A stretch of DNA of 64,000 bases from Micromonospora sp. WMMD1120 (GCF_029626235.1 NZ_JARUBO010000005.1:1520501-1584500); one strand, 5' to 3'; numbered from the stretch's first letter, positions 1 through 9,064 are shown. Notes: generated from the letters alone by a model not told the origin. Program-made: numbers and translations.

Positions 1-142
1 CGCGCAGGCGCTCGCCGAGCAGGATGGCCTGACGCCGGCCCCGCTCGGACAGGCCGGTGTCGGGCTCCTCGACAGCGGACTCGGCCAGCTCCTGCTCGCC
101 GTGACGAACGAGGTACAGCAGGCGGGTGATCATGCCGCCCAT
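1..142 (-). CDS. Histidine phosphatase (phosphoglycerate mutase-like), 5' part only
   Basis: Only the first 47 or so codons lie in the window; the rest runs off the left edge. The protein begins MGGMITRLLYLVRHGE, and LVRHGE is the RHG signature whose histidine becomes phosphorylated in the branch-1 histidine phosphatase superfamily. A later stretch reading LSERGRRQA is the usual second conserved block. ATG at 142 is the longest start and ATG at 133 is equally possible; neither has a clear ribosome binding site. The substrate cannot be told from this fragment, since the family includes phosphoglycerate mutases and broad phosphatases. Superfamily assignment is firm, function is not. Confidence 0.8.
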   Translation of the reverse strand, partial: MGGMITRLLYLVRHGEQELAESAVEEPDTGLSERGRRQAILLGERLR

Positions 143-153
143 CGCAGCACAAC

Positions 154-184
154 GGGAGCCCCCGGTGCTGCCCCGGGGGCTCCC
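154..184 (-). terminator. Hairpin terminator of the VOC gene
   Basis: A perfect 12-bp stem (GGGAGCCCCCGG / CCGGGGGCTCCC) with a 7-nt loop lies 8 nt after the stop codon of the VOC-protein gene and before the histidine phosphatase gene. There is no clear U-run, as is common in high-GC actinobacteria. Confidence 0.7.
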
Positions 185-191
185 GGACCGG

Positions 192-617
192 CTAGCCGCG
201 GGGGAACATCTGGCCGATGCGGATCTTGTTGCCGAACGGGTCCCGGATGCCGAAGTCGATACCGTACGGGCGCTCGGTCGGCTCGTCGGTGATCTCGACG
301 CCCTTCGCCACCAGATCCGCGTGCGTCTTGTGGGCGTCGTCGGTGGTCATGAAGAGGTAGCCACCCAGGGCACCCTTGGTGAGCAGCTCGCGGACCTGCT
401 CGGCGGTGGCCGGGTCCAGCGCGGGCGGGCCGGGCTTCTCCAGCAGGATCTCCCGCTCCGGGTCGCCGGGCAGGTTAACCGTCAGCCACCGCATGAAGCC
501 GAGGTCCTGGTCGGTGTTGACCTCCATGCCGAGCTTGTTCACGTAGAAGTCGAGCGCCTCGTCCTGGTCGAGGACGTAGATCTGAGAGCGGCTGATCGCG
601 TTCATCGTCATGCCCAT
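192..617 (-). CDS. VOC (glyoxalase/bleomycin-resistance) superfamily protein
   Basis: This 141-residue protein is one vicinal-oxygen-chelate unit. It starts MGMTMNAISRSQIYVLDQDEA, then DFYVNKLGMEV, and ends with the typical strand RDPFGNKIRIGQ. Such proteins are dimeric metalloenzymes or binding proteins, and many of this short class have no known substrate. ATG at 617 is taken as start; in-frame ATGs at 611 and 605 are also possible. It follows an AraC-type regulator gene on the same strand after 29 nt, so the two probably form one transcript, a frequent actinobacterial pairing. The regulator may control its own partner; that part is inference. Confidence 0.85.
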   Translation of the reverse strand: MGMTMNAISRSQIYVLDQDEALDFYVNKLGMEVNTDQDLGFMRWLTVNLPGDPEREILLEKPGPPALDPATAEQVRELLTKGALGGYLFMTTDDAHKTHADLVAKGVEITDEPTERPYGIDFGIRDPFGNKIRIGQMFPRG

Positions 618-646
618 GACGCTAGACGTCGCCCGTGACCTGCTGC

Positions 647-1048
647 TTATCCAAAACTGCTGGGTCGGGTCCAGGCTTTGGTGAAGCACGACGGCACGTT
701 GGCCGAGGCGACGCGGCGACGCCGGAAGTCCGACGGCGACTCGCCGACGATCTGCCGGAACGTCCGGCTGAACGTGCCCAGGCTGGCGAAGCCCACGGCG
801 TAGCAGATGTCGGTCACGTCCCGGTCGGTCTCCACCAGCAACGTCATCGCCCGCTCCACCCGGCGGCGTTGCAGGTAGCGGTGCGGGGTCTCGCCGAAGG
901 TGGCCCGGAAGGTACGGATGAAGTGCGCCTCGGAGACGTGCGCGATCCGGGCCAGGGCGGGGATGTCCAGGGGCTCGGCGTACGCCCGGTCCATCGCGTC
1001 CCGGGCACGCAGCATCGCCCGGTTCGACTCCTCCACCGCGCGACTCAT
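647..1048 (-). CDS. Stand-alone AraC-type DNA-binding regulator
   Basis: The 133-residue protein is essentially only the double helix-turn-helix DNA-binding domain of the AraC/XylS family. The first helix-turn-helix includes IPALARIAHVSEAHFIRTF, followed by the linker GETPHRYLQRRRVERA, and the second contains VTDICYAVGFASLGTFSRTF, the family signature. No N-terminal effector domain is present, so any inducer sensing must come from elsewhere or be absent. The gene is upstream of and co-directional with the VOC-protein gene, and divergent from the DJ-1/PfpI gene about 120 bp away, so it may act on both. The start is ATG at 1048. Confidence 0.85.
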   Translation of the reverse strand: MSRAVEESNRAMLRARDAMDRAYAEPLDIPALARIAHVSEAHFIRTFRATFGETPHRYLQRRRVERAMTLLVETDRDVTDICYAVGFASLGTFSRTFRQIVGESPSDFRRRRVASANVPSCFTKAWTRPSSFG

Positions 1049-1168
1049 CCGTCCCCGCCTCGCTCGCCCGTTGCCGGGCCCAGGCTACGCCGACCCCGGT
1101 GACCTGGCGTTCAAACCTGTCTGCGCTGTGACATCGACCTATGGCCGGAACGGACCGGCCACGCCAGC

Positions 1169-1834
1169 ATGGAGGGCATGACTCGTGCACTAATCGCCCT
1201 TACCAGTCACTCCGAGCTGGGCCGCACCGGCCGCTCGACCGGCTACTACGTCGGCGAGGCCGCCGAGCCGTGGGAGGTGTTCCGGGCCGCCGGCTACGAC
1301 GTCGACCTGGTGTCCGTAGCCGGCGGAGAGCCGCCGGTGGACGGCCGGGACGAGAACGACAGCACCCAGAACGACTTCCTCGCCACCGCCGGCGTCACGG
1401 ACACCCCGAGGGCGGCCGACGTCGACCCGGCCGGGTACGACGTGGTCCTCTTCGCCGGCGGTCACGGCACCATGTGGGACTTTCCCGATGACCCCGACCT
1501 GGCCCGCCTCGCCCGCTCGGTCTACGAGCGCGGCGGCGTGGTGGCCGCCGTATGCCACGGGCCGGCGGCGCTGGTGAACCTGACCCTCACCGACGGTAGC
1601 CGACTGGTCGCCGGTAAGCGGGTGGCCGGCTTCACGAACAGCGAGGAGGCCTCGGTCGGCCTCACCGACGAGGTGCCGTTCCTGCTCGCCGACAAGCTCA
1701 CCGAGGCTGGCGCGCAGCACGTACCGGCACCGGACTTCACCGAGCACGCGGTGGTCGACGGCCGCCTGGTGACCGGTCAGAACCCGCAGTCCGCCCGCGC
1801 GGTGGCCGACGCCGTGGTGAAGCTGCTCGCCTGA
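1169..1834 (+). CDS. DJ-1/PfpI family protein (Hsp31-like amidotransferase fold)
   Basis: A 221-residue class I glutamine amidotransferase-like protein. The nucleophile elbow reads AAVCHGPAALV, giving the reactive cysteine and adjacent histidine of the DJ-1/PfpI superfamily; LFAGGHGTMWDF matches the conserved glycine-rich turn that carries the active-site acid in Hsp31 and YhbO-like members. Family members act as methylglyoxal-detoxifying enzymes, chaperones or stress proteins, so a role in carbonyl stress is plausible next to a VOC protein but is inferred. ATG at 1169 is the longest start; ATG at 1178 begins MTRALIALTS, a better match to family N-termini, with a GGAGG only 2 nt upstream. Confidence 0.85.
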   Translation: MEGMTRALIALTSHSELGRTGRSTGYYVGEAAEPWEVFRAAGYDVDLVSVAGGEPPVDGRDENDSTQNDFLATAGVTDTPRAADVDPAGYDVVLFAGGHGTMWDFPDDPDLARLARSVYERGGVVAAVCHGPAALVNLTLTDGSRLVAGKRVAGFTNSEEASVGLTDEVPFLLADKLTEAGAQHVPAPDFTEHAVVDGRLVTGQNPQSARAVADAVVKLLA

Positions 1835-2123
1835 GCGCCGGTCGGATCCGAGAGTCGTCTGGCGGGCCGGTGACTCTCAGCGTCCCAGGACCACCCGGAG
1901 ACGAACGGCCTGTTGGACCTGCGTTCGTTGTCCGGCATCGAATCCCCCAACGGAGCCTTCCGTCAAGAGTAGGGAAACGACACCCACACGTCGCGGAATA
2001 ACTCGACGCCAGGCGTCAGGCGCTCGGCGGGCCGACGGGCGGCTGCCGTGACCCCGCTGCTGACAGCATTGCTGTCGGCCGCCGGATCGCGGCAGCGCCC
2101 GCCGTCAAAACGCCTGATGGAGT

Positions 2124-2200
2124 TGGAGCCCCCGGCCGGGATCGAACCGGCGACATCTCGCTTACAAGGCGAGTGCTCTGGCCAGCTGAGCTACAGGGGC
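2124..2200 (-). tRNA. tRNA-Thr (anticodon UGU)
   Basis: Read on the minus strand this folds as a complete 77-nt tRNA. The acceptor 5' strand GCCCCTG pairs with CGGGGGC (one U-G pair). There is a D-arm with AGCTGG, a 5-bp anticodon stem around loop CTTGTAA (anticodon TGT, threonine), a T-arm with TTCGATC, discriminator U and an encoded CCA. It stands alone between the DJ-1/PfpI and msiK genes, with no other RNA gene beside it. The stretch 1835-2123 upstream on the plus strand holds no gene that I can support. Confidence 0.97.
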
Positions 2201-2404
2201 GTGTGTGTCGACGCCAGCATAGCGACTGACGTCCGGATATCCCGCTGGCGAGGGCTCCCGAGCACGGGAAACGTCAACAACCCGACGCGCGAGGGCCGGC
2301 AGGAGGCGCAAGCGGGCGTCGATTGATGTCTGACCGTGCCCGAGTGACCGGAATGTGCAGGCCCGCCGCCGGCTTCGGCGCGACCCCGCCTTGGCAGCGG
2401 GGGG

Positions 2405-2414
2405 AAACGCGTTT
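2405..2414. promoter_or_regulatory. Possible LacI-type operator upstream of msiK
   Basis: The palindrome AAACGCGTTT lies about 136 bp before the msiK start, and a second palindrome GAAGCGCTTC sits just before the ATG (about 2537-2546), overlapping the Shine-Dalgarno area. Both have the central CG expected of LacI-family operators, which commonly control sugar uptake genes in actinobacteria. The 2201-2549 gap otherwise shows no gene. The regulator is not in the window, so this is a suggestion only. Confidence 0.35.
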
Positions 2415-2549
2415 ACGGTTCATGACACGGACGACGACCGGGCGCCCCCGCGCCCGAACGCCGCCCGATGACCGGCACGGACACGCGCCGGTCGCTCCTT
2501 CACTCGGATCGTCCGGCACGTTCCTGCCGGTGAAAGGAAGCGCTTCACC

Positions 2550-3641
<1,092 letters not shown>

Positions 3642-3655
3642 CGTAACGCCGTACC

Positions 3656-3691
3656 GACGGGGGCGGTCCGCTTCGGCGGGCCGCCCCTGTC
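3656..3691 (+). terminator. Terminator of msiK
   Basis: A 16-bp stem with two G-U pairs closes a TTCG tetraloop 14 nt after the msiK stop codon. The stable tetraloop and position support a transcription terminator, although no U-run follows. Confidence 0.75.
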
Positions 3692-3795
3692 GTCGTACCG
3701 GTGCGCGGTTGTCGGAGCCCGCTCTGGTTGCTGCCGACGGTGCTGCTGATGGCGCTCGCCGGCGCGGCGTTGTTCGTCGCGTGGCTCCACCAGAG

Positions 3796-3825
3796 CTGGC
3801 CCCTCCCGCCTCCGGGAGGGGCCAG
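3796..3825. terminator. Terminator between msiK and rlmB
   Basis: A perfect 13-bp stem (CTGGCCCCTCCCG and its complement) with a 4-nt loop lies 11 nt beyond the rlmB stop codon, in the convergent junction with msiK. It can act in either direction and most likely ends the cysS-rlmB transcript. Confidence 0.75.
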
Positions 3826-3836
3826 ACCGATCGGGT

Positions 3837-4967
3837 CTACAGCTCGGCGTTGCGCCGGCGGGCCACCTCGGCCAGGGCGACCGCCGCCGCCACGCTGGCG
3901 TTGAGCGACTCGACCTCCGAGATCATCGGAATGCTGACGGTCAGGTCACAGGTCTCCCCGACCAGGCGGGACAGACCGCGACCCTCGGAACCGACCACCA
4001 CGACCAGCGGGCCGACAGCGGCCTCCAGGTCGTACAGGTCGGTGTCACCGTCGGCGTCCAGGCCGACGACCATGAAACCGGCGTCCCGGCACGCCTTCAA
4101 CGACCGGGTCAGGTTGGTCACCTGCGCCACCGGCACCCGCGCCGCCGCGCCGGCGCTGGTCCGCCAGGCGGTCGCGGTGATGCCTGCGGCACGCCGCTCG
4201 GGTACGAACACACCCTGCGCGCCGAACGCGGCGGCGGACCGGATCACCGCCCCCAGGTTGCGCGGGTCGGTGACACCGTCCAGCGCGACGAGCAGCGGGG
4301 CCTGCTGCTCCAGCGCGGCGGCGACCATGTCCTCGAACGGCTGGTAGGCGAACGGCGGCACCTGCAACCCGACACCCTGGTGCAGCACCCCGCCGGTCAT
4401 CCGGTCCAGCTCGGCCCGGCTGATCTCCAGGTTGGCGATGCCCCGGTCGGCGGCGGTCCGGATGATCTCCTTGGTGCGGTCGTCCATGTCGATGCCCTGG
4501 GCGGTGTAGAGCGCCGTCGCCGGCACCTGGGCGCGCAGCGCCTCCAGCACCGGGTTGCGCCCCACCAGCAGCTCGGGAGCGTCCTTGGCCGGGTTGGACC
4601 TGCGCCCCGGCGTGACCCGGGGGCCGGACCGCCCGGTCGGCTTGCCGCCCCGACCGCCGACGCCGCCACGACCGGCCGGTACGCCCCGACCGCCACCCTT
4701 GCCCCAGGTGGTGTCCTTGGAGCCCGGCTGGCCGATCTTCGGGGCGCGCCCCTCCTCGGCCGCGGCGCGGCGCTCCTTCTCCTGCTTCCAGGCGGTGCGC
4801 TGGGGCAGCTTCTCGGTGCCCGAGTAGCCCTTGTGCCACGGCCGCTCGTCGGCGGGCAGGGTGCGACCCCGCCCGGCCAGCGAGTCCTTGTTCTTGCCGC
4901 CGGAGCCCTTGGGGGCACCCGCCTTCGACGTCAGTCGCCGGCCACGGCGCTGCGAGTTGCCGGCCAT
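3837..4967 (-). CDS. rlmB: 23S rRNA (guanosine-2'-O-)-methyltransferase RlmB-type
   Basis: This 376-residue SPOUT/TrmH-family enzyme methylates a ribose 2'-OH in 23S rRNA (Gm2251 in E. coli RlmB). Residues 1-130 form a basic, Gly/Arg/Lys-rich extension typical of actinobacterial members. The substrate-binding domain starts at PELLVGRNPVLEALRA (131 on). The knot motifs are DPRNLGAVIRSA, VVGSEGRGLSRL and IPMISEVESLNASVA. The ATG overlaps the cysS TGA by one base (TGATG), so translation is coupled and the pair is an operon, as in mycobacteria. The exact target nucleotide is inferred from family membership. Confidence 0.93.
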   Translation of the reverse strand: MAGNSQRRGRRLTSKAGAPKGSGGKNKDSLAGRGRTLPADERPWHKGYSGTEKLPQRTAWKQEKERRAAAEEGRAPKIGQPGSKDTTWGKGGGRGVPAGRGGVGGRGGKPTGRSGPRVTPGRRSNPAKDAPELLVGRNPVLEALRAQVPATALYTAQGIDMDDRTKEIIRTAADRGIANLEISRAELDRMTGGVLHQGVGLQVPPFAYQPFEDMVAAALEQQAPLLVALDGVTDPRNLGAVIRSAAAFGAQGVFVPERRAAGITATAWRTSAGAAARVPVAQVTNLTRSLKACRDAGFMVVGLDADGDTDLYDLEAAVGPLVVVVGSEGRGLSRLVGETCDLTVSIPMISEVESLNASVAAAVALAEVARRRNAEL

Positions 4968-6382
4968 CAGTCCTGCTCTCCAATAGTCCAACGGGGGCCC
5001 TGGGGGGTGTCCTCGACCACCACGCCGGCCAGCTTGAGCTGGTCACGTACCGCGTCGGCGGCGGTCCAGTCCTTGCGACCCCGGGCCTGCGCGCGCTGCT
5101 CCAGGGCCAGCGCGATCAGGGAGTCCACCACGGCACGGAGATCGTCGGTACGGCCGCCACCGGTCCAGGCCGGGCTCAGGGGGTCGACACCGAGGATATC
5201 CAGCATCGCCCGCACGACGGCCAGGGTGGTGCGGACGGTCACATCGTCGCCGGTGCTCAGCGCGGTGTTGCCGTCCCGGAGGTGCTGTTGCAGCACGGCC
5301 AGGGCGGCGGACGTGTTGAGGTCGTCGTTCATCGCCGCGACGAAACCCTCGGGCAGCTCACCGGGCTGCCCGGCGCCGACCCGCTCGGCCGCCCGCTGCA
5401 CGAAACCCTCGATCCGCCGGTACGCGGTGGCCGCCTCGCGCAGCGCGTCCTCGGAGTAGTCGATCACGGAGCGGTAGTGCGCGGCCGCGTAGTAGTACCG
5501 CAGCTCCACCGGCCGCACCCCGAGCGAGTCGACGTAGGCCAGATCGAGGGCGTTGCCGGCGGACTTGCCCATCTTGGCCCCGCCGATGCTCAACAGCCCG
5601 TGGTGCACCCAGTAGCGGGCGAACGGCAGCCCGGCCGCCTTGGACTGGGCGATCTCGTTCTCGTGGTGCGGGAAGGTCAGGTCCAGGCCGCCACCGTGGA
5701 TGTCGAACTCCGGCCCGAGGTAGCGCCAGCACATCGCCGAGCACTCGATGTGCCAGCCCGGACGGCCCAGCCCCCACGGGGACGGCCAGTACGCGTCGGC
5801 CGGCTCGTCCGGTTTGGCGCCCTTCCAGAGCGCGAAGTCGCGCGGGTCCCGCTTGCCCCGGTCCGGGGCGTCACCGGCGGACTGCATCGCGTCCGGCGAC
5901 TGACCCGACAACGACCCGTACGACGGCCAGGACGCCACGTCGAAGTAGACGTCGCCCGAGCCGTCGGTGGCCGGGTAGGCATGACCGTCGGTGATCAGTT
6001 TTGTGATCAGCTCGTGCATCTCGGGGATGTGCCCGGTGGCGCGCGGCTCGTAGGTGGGCGGCAGCACGTTCAACGACCGGTACGCCTCGGCGAGCAGCAG
6101 CTCGTTCGCGTACGCGATGGACCAGAACGGCCGACCCTGCTCCCCCGACTTGACCAGCAGCTTGTCGTCGATGTCGGTCAGGTTGCGGATGAAGGTGACC
6201 TGGTAACCGGCAGCCAACAGCCAGCGGCGCAACACGTCGTAGTTGACGCCGGAACGAAGATGGCCGATGTGCGGCGGCGCCTGAAGGGTGAGACCACACA
6301 GGTAGACCCCCACCTTGCCGGCTTCCCGCGGGACGAAGTCCCGCACCGATCGGGTGGCGGTGTCATACAGGCGTAGCGTCAC
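4967..6382 (-). CDS. cysS: Cysteinyl-tRNA synthetase
   Basis: A full-length 471-residue class I aminoacyl-tRNA synthetase that charges tRNA-Cys. The HIGH motif is HIGH at 38-41 in [10 protein letters not shown], and KMGKS at 270-274 is the KMSKS loop. The zinc ligands C29, C214, H239 and E243 are all present, giving cysteine specificity. The C-terminal DALR-like and anticodon-binding region is intact, so this is CysS rather than the shorter mycothiol ligase MshC. It is the first gene of the cysS-rlmB pair and divergent from the IclR-type gene with only 39 bp between starts. Confidence 0.96.
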   Translation of the reverse strand: MTLRLYDTATRSVRDFVPREAGKVGVYLCGLTLQAPPHIGHLRSGVNYDVLRRWLLAAGYQVTFIRNLTDIDDKLLVKSGEQGRPFWSIAYANELLLAEAYRSLNVLPPTYEPRATGHIPEMHELITKLITDGHAYPATDGSGDVYFDVASWPSYGSLSGQSPDAMQSAGDAPDRGKRDPRDFALWKGAKPDEPADAYWPSPWGLGRPGWHIECSAMCWRYLGPEFDIHGGGLDLTFPHHENEIAQSKAAGLPFARYWVHHGLLSIGGAKMGKSAGNALDLAYVDSLGVRPVELRYYYAAAHYRSVIDYSEDALREAATAYRRIEGFVQRAAERVGAGQPGELPEGFVAAMNDDLNTSAALAVLQQHLRDGNTALSTGDDVTVRTTLAVVRAMLDILGVDPLSPAWTGGGRTDDLRAVVDSLIALALEQRAQARGRKDWTAADAVRDQLKLAGVVVEDTPQGPRWTIGEQD

Positions 6383-6421
6383 CGCACAAGGGTAGCTGTC
6401 CGTGCCTGTCCGGGTCTGCCG

Positions 6422-7465
6422 GTGCCGGGTCGTACGCTGCCAGACGTGGATGCGACAGCACGCTCCGGTGATTCTCCGTCCCGCCCGGACACCGACTTAC
6501 GCCATGCCACCGACCCACGCACCTCCCCCGACGCGGGTCGGCCCGGCGCGACTTGGGCCGGCGCGGAACGGACCGGCGCGGAACAGACCGGCGCGGAACG
6601 GACCGGCGCGGAACGGACCGGCGCGGAACTGACCGGCGCGGAACTGACCGGCGCGGAACGAACCGGCGCGGGTCGGGTCGGCGCGGGTCGGGCCGGCGCG
6701 GGTCTGCCTGGCACGGGTCTGCCTGGCGCGACTTTGGCCGGCGCGGGGTTGGTTAGCAGGGGCGCGGGGTCTTCCGACGTCGGTGCCCAGCGGGGCGAGG
6801 TCGGTGCTCAGGGAGGCGACGGCAGCGCGGGCCGGGTCGGGGAGACCTCGCAGACGCTCGACCGGGGGTTGCGGCTGCTGCACCTTGTCGCCGATGCGCC
6901 GGGCGGACTGACCGTCACCGAGGCCGCCAGTCAGCTCGGCATCGGCCGGGCGGCCGTCTACCGACTGGTCAGCGCCTTGCACGCGCACGGCATGCTGCGC
7001 CGTGACGACGACAACCGGCTACGCCTCGGCGTCGGGCTGCTGCACCTGGCCCGGCGGGCCCAGCCGCTGCTCGCCGAGGGTGCGCTGCCGGCGTTACGCC
7101 GCCTCGCCGAACAGGCTGGTGCGACAGCGCATCTGACAGTCGTCGAGGGTGGCGAGGGCGTGGCGCTGGCGGTGGTCGAGCCGAGCTGGACGTCGTTCCA
7201 CGTCGCCTACCGGACCGGCGCACGGCACCCACTGGACCGGGGAGCGGCGGGCCGGGCGATCCTGGCCGGCCGGACCGGGAACGCGGACCCGGTGAGCAGC
7301 AGCGGTGAGTTGCAGGCCGGGGCGTACGGGGTGGCCGCACCGGTGCTCGGCGTACCGGGCCTGGAGGCCAGCGTCGGCGTGGTCGCCCTCGCCCCGCTGG
7401 ACGTCGACACGACCGGACCGCAGGTGCTGGCCGCCGCAGACGCCATCAGCCACGCCCTCAGCTGA
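6422..7465 (+). CDS. IclR-family regulator with pentapeptide-like N-terminal repeat
   Basis: The C-terminal 205 residues or so form an IclR regulator. A winged helix-turn-helix begins at TSQTLDRGLRLLHLVADAPG, with the recognition region VTEAASQLGIGRAAVYRLVSAL, followed by a GAF-like effector domain (HLTVVEGGEGVAL to the end). Before it, codons 42-111 are 14 five-residue units such as GAERT, GAELT and GATLA, resembling a degenerate pentapeptide repeat. No ATG or GTG lies in frame between the repeat and the DNA-binding domain; only a TTG near 6747 could start a short form. The GTG at 6422 (or 6446) therefore suggests that the repeat is translated. The ligand is unknown. Confidence 0.7.
   Translation: MPGRTLPDVDATARSGDSPSRPDTDLRHATDPRTSPDAGRPGATWAGAERTGAEQTGAERTGAERTGAELTGAELTGAERTGAGRVGAGRAGAGLPGTGLPGATLAGAGLVSRGAGSSDVGAQRGEVGAQGGDGSAGRVGETSQTLDRGLRLLHLVADAPGGLTVTEAASQLGIGRAAVYRLVSALHAHGMLRRDDDNRLRLGVGLLHLARRAQPLLAEGALPALRRLAEQAGATAHLTVVEGGEGVALAVVEPSWTSFHVAYRTGARHPLDRGAAGRAILAGRTGNADPVSSSGELQAGAYGVAAPVLGVPGLEASVGVVALAPLDVDTTGPQVLAAADAISHALS
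6545..6754 (+). repeat. 15-bp tandem repeat, 14 copies
   Basis: Fourteen uninterrupted 15-bp units built on GGCGCGGAACGGACC run through the start of the IclR-type gene. The period is exactly five codons, so the reading frame is kept. Early units encode GAERT-type and later units GAGLP-type pentapeptides. The complementary strand is also open, which is a by-product of the repeat. Confidence 0.95.
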
Positions 7466-7515
7466 CCCGGCGCGTTCGATCTGACCCCGGCGCGTCTGAT
7501 CTGTCCCGGCGATTC

Positions 7516-7593
7516 TGATCAACTCGACTTCCCGGGAAACCGCGGCATCCCACCGCCCGCGAAGGCCCGACTTCCGGGAACCCGAGTGGATCA
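7516..7593. repeat. Imperfect palindromic element, copy 1
   Basis: The segment begins TGATCAACTCGACTTCC and ends GGGAACCCGAGTGGATCA, giving imperfect inverted arms around a 40-nt centre. A closely similar element in the same orientation is at 9065-9140, on the other side of the DUF559 gene. The style resembles interspersed hairpin repeats that I remember from Micromonospora genomes. Confidence 0.7.
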
Positions 7594-7647
7594 TGCCTGC
7601 CGGCCCCGGACGCGTCGCCATACCACGATCGGCCGGCGGATTCCCCG

Positions 7648-7690
7648 TTGTCCACAGGCGTGCGGGCGGTCGCGAGCGGGGTTGTCCACA
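7648..7690 (+). promoter_or_regulatory. Two DnaA-box-like sites upstream of the DUF559 gene
   Basis: TTGTCCACA occurs at 7648-7656 and again at 7682-7690, in direct orientation 34 bp apart and 42 bp before the start codon. This 9-mer is the preferred DnaA box in high-GC actinobacteria. Function here is unproven; it could regulate the gene or titrate DnaA. Confidence 0.45.
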
Positions 7691-7731
7691 GGGGTCGCAT
7701 GGGCCGCCCGGCGGCGGGCAGGCTGTTTGAC

Positions 7732-9060
7732 ATGCCCCGACGTCCGTATCGTCCCGAAGCCCTGACCTGGCAGGTGTTCCGTGGCTCCGACGCTGTCCGG
7801 GAGGGCCTGCTCAGCGAGCACCAACTGCGCAGCTCCGCCTGGGTCCGGCTGCGCCACGACATCTACGCCGACGCGCGACTGGACCGGGACCATGCCCTCG
7901 CCTGCCGCGCGGCGCTCCTCCGGCTGCCGCCAGGAGTGGTGATCGGTGGTCCGTCGGCCGCCTGTCTGCACGGTGTCGTCCACGCGGCCGACTTCACCGA
8001 CGACATCCACGTCCTCGCGCCCCGACCGCTGCGCATCGGTCCCCAGCGCGGTCTCCGCGTGCACGTCAACACCATCACCCCGCTCCAGCCGCGAGCGGTC
8101 GCCCGGTCGCAAACCCCACGCCCACAAGGCGCAGAGGAGGCGCCACCCGCCACCCACCCATCAGGCGCAGAACAGACGCCACAGGCCACGCGACCACCAG
8201 CCGTGGGCCGAGCGCCCCAGGCCACCCGACCACCAGGCACGGGCCAAGAACCCCAGACCACGCGACCACCAAACGCGGGCCAAACGCCCCGGATCACCCG
8301 ACCACCAAACGCGGGCCAACCACCTCAGGCCACCCCACCACGCGACCCGGCCCGACCTACGGGAACACGACCACCGACCTTCGCGTCGACGCCGCGCCGC
8401 AGCCGTCGACCTTCCCTACCGACCGCCCTCTCCGGTGGATCGGGCGGCATGGCCACGGCCAGAGCGGGCGATCGTCGCGTGAGGGCCAACGCTTCCCGGC
8501 CGAGCCGGGACCGGGGCAACCCGATCCCCTGCTCCGACCCGGGACGGGCGGCCTGGGAAACAGCCGTCTGGCTCGACCCGATCCGAGCGGTCGCCATCGT
8601 CGATTCGCTGCTCGGGCAGCGGTTGACCGATCACGACGCGCTGGCCGTCCTCGGTGCCAGCAATGCCGACCGGCCCGGTGGCCGACGAGCGCAGTGGGTG
8701 TTCGGCCTGGCCGACGGCGGAGCCGAGTCTCCACCGGAGTCCCACCTGCGGGTGCGGTTGGTGCTCGGTGGACTTCCACGCCCGGTCACCCAGCATCCGA
8801 TCCGCCTGCCCAACGGCACTGTCGTACACCCCGACCTGGCCTGGCCGGAGTTCCGGGTGGCGGTCGAGTACGACGGTCAGTGGCACTCCGACCCGGAGCA
8901 GCTGCACCGCGACCGTCGCCGGCTGAACATGTTGGTGAGCGCGGGCTGGCTGGTCCTGCACGTGACCAGTCGACGCCTCTACGGCGAGTTCCCGGCGGTG
9001 CTCCACGAGGTGCGCAACGCGCTGGTCAGCCGTGGTTGGCGGCGGGGAGTGCCCGCATGA
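7732..9060 (+). CDS. DUF559 (Vsr-like) endonuclease-domain protein with internal repeat
   Basis: This 442-residue protein has an N-terminal domain (1-125) resembling the antitoxin/AbiEi-like helix-turn-helix proteins often fused to DUF559 (RLRHDIYADARLDRDHALACR, GPSAACLHG). A Pro/Thr/Gln-rich region follows (about 131-260), then a C-terminal DUF559 domain from about 300. That domain has the restriction-endonuclease-like core HPDLAWPEFRVAVEYDGQWH, with acidic residues in the expected places, and VSAGWLVLHVTSRRL. The family is very numerous in Micromonosporaceae and its role is not established; DNA cleavage is inferred from the fold. The ATG at 7732 is chosen because family members begin at this point (MPRRPYRP). 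Confidence 0.8.
   Translation: MPRRPYRPEALTWQVFRGSDAVREGLLSEHQLRSSAWVRLRHDIYADARLDRDHALACRAALLRLPPGVVIGGPSAACLHGVVHAADFTDDIHVLAPRPLRIGPQRGLRVHVNTITPLQPRAVARSQTPRPQGAEEAPPATHPSGAEQTPQATRPPAVGRAPQATRPPGTGQEPQTTRPPNAGQTPRITRPPNAGQPPQATPPRDPARPTGTRPPTFASTPRRSRRPSLPTALSGGSGGMATARAGDRRVRANASRPSRDRGNPIPCSDPGRAAWETAVWLDPIRAVAIVDSLLGQRLTDHDALAVLGASNADRPGGRRAQWVFGLADGGAESPPESHLRVRLVLGGLPRPVTQHPIRLPNGTVVHPDLAWPEFRVAVEYDGQWHSDPEQLHRDRRRLNMLVSAGWLVLHVTSRRLYGEFPAVLHEVRNALVSRGWRRGVPA
8123..8338 (+). repeat. 36-bp tandem repeat inside the DUF559 gene
   Basis: Six diverged 36-bp units encode 12-residue repeats of the type RPPNAGQTPRIT and RPPGTGQEPQTT. Units four and five are the most alike. The length stays in frame. 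There are no unique spacers, so this is not a CRISPR array. Confidence 0.9.
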
Positions 9061-9064
9061 CCAG

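Noticed and set aside
2124..2200. tRNA-Thr as an attachment site for an integrated element
   Set aside because: No duplicated tRNA 3' end and no integrase gene are found in the window.
3700..3904. Short frame with one hydrophobic segment between msiK and rlmB
   Set aside because: It runs through the strong 13-bp hairpin and into the antisense of rlmB, and has no ribosome binding site; it is more likely open by chance in the intergenic region.
4967..6382. The synthetase gene as mycothiol ligase mshC
   Set aside because: The protein is full length (471 aa) with a C-terminal domain and lies next to rlmB as cysS does in mycobacteria.
6379..6988. Antisense frames with SAPVRSAP-type and RAGPFRAG-type repeats opposite the IclR gene
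   Set aside because: They mirror the in-frame 15-bp array; the sense strand carries the recognisable regulator.
8123..8338. CRISPR-like array
   Set aside because: The units are contiguous, in frame and lack unique spacers; no cas genes are present.
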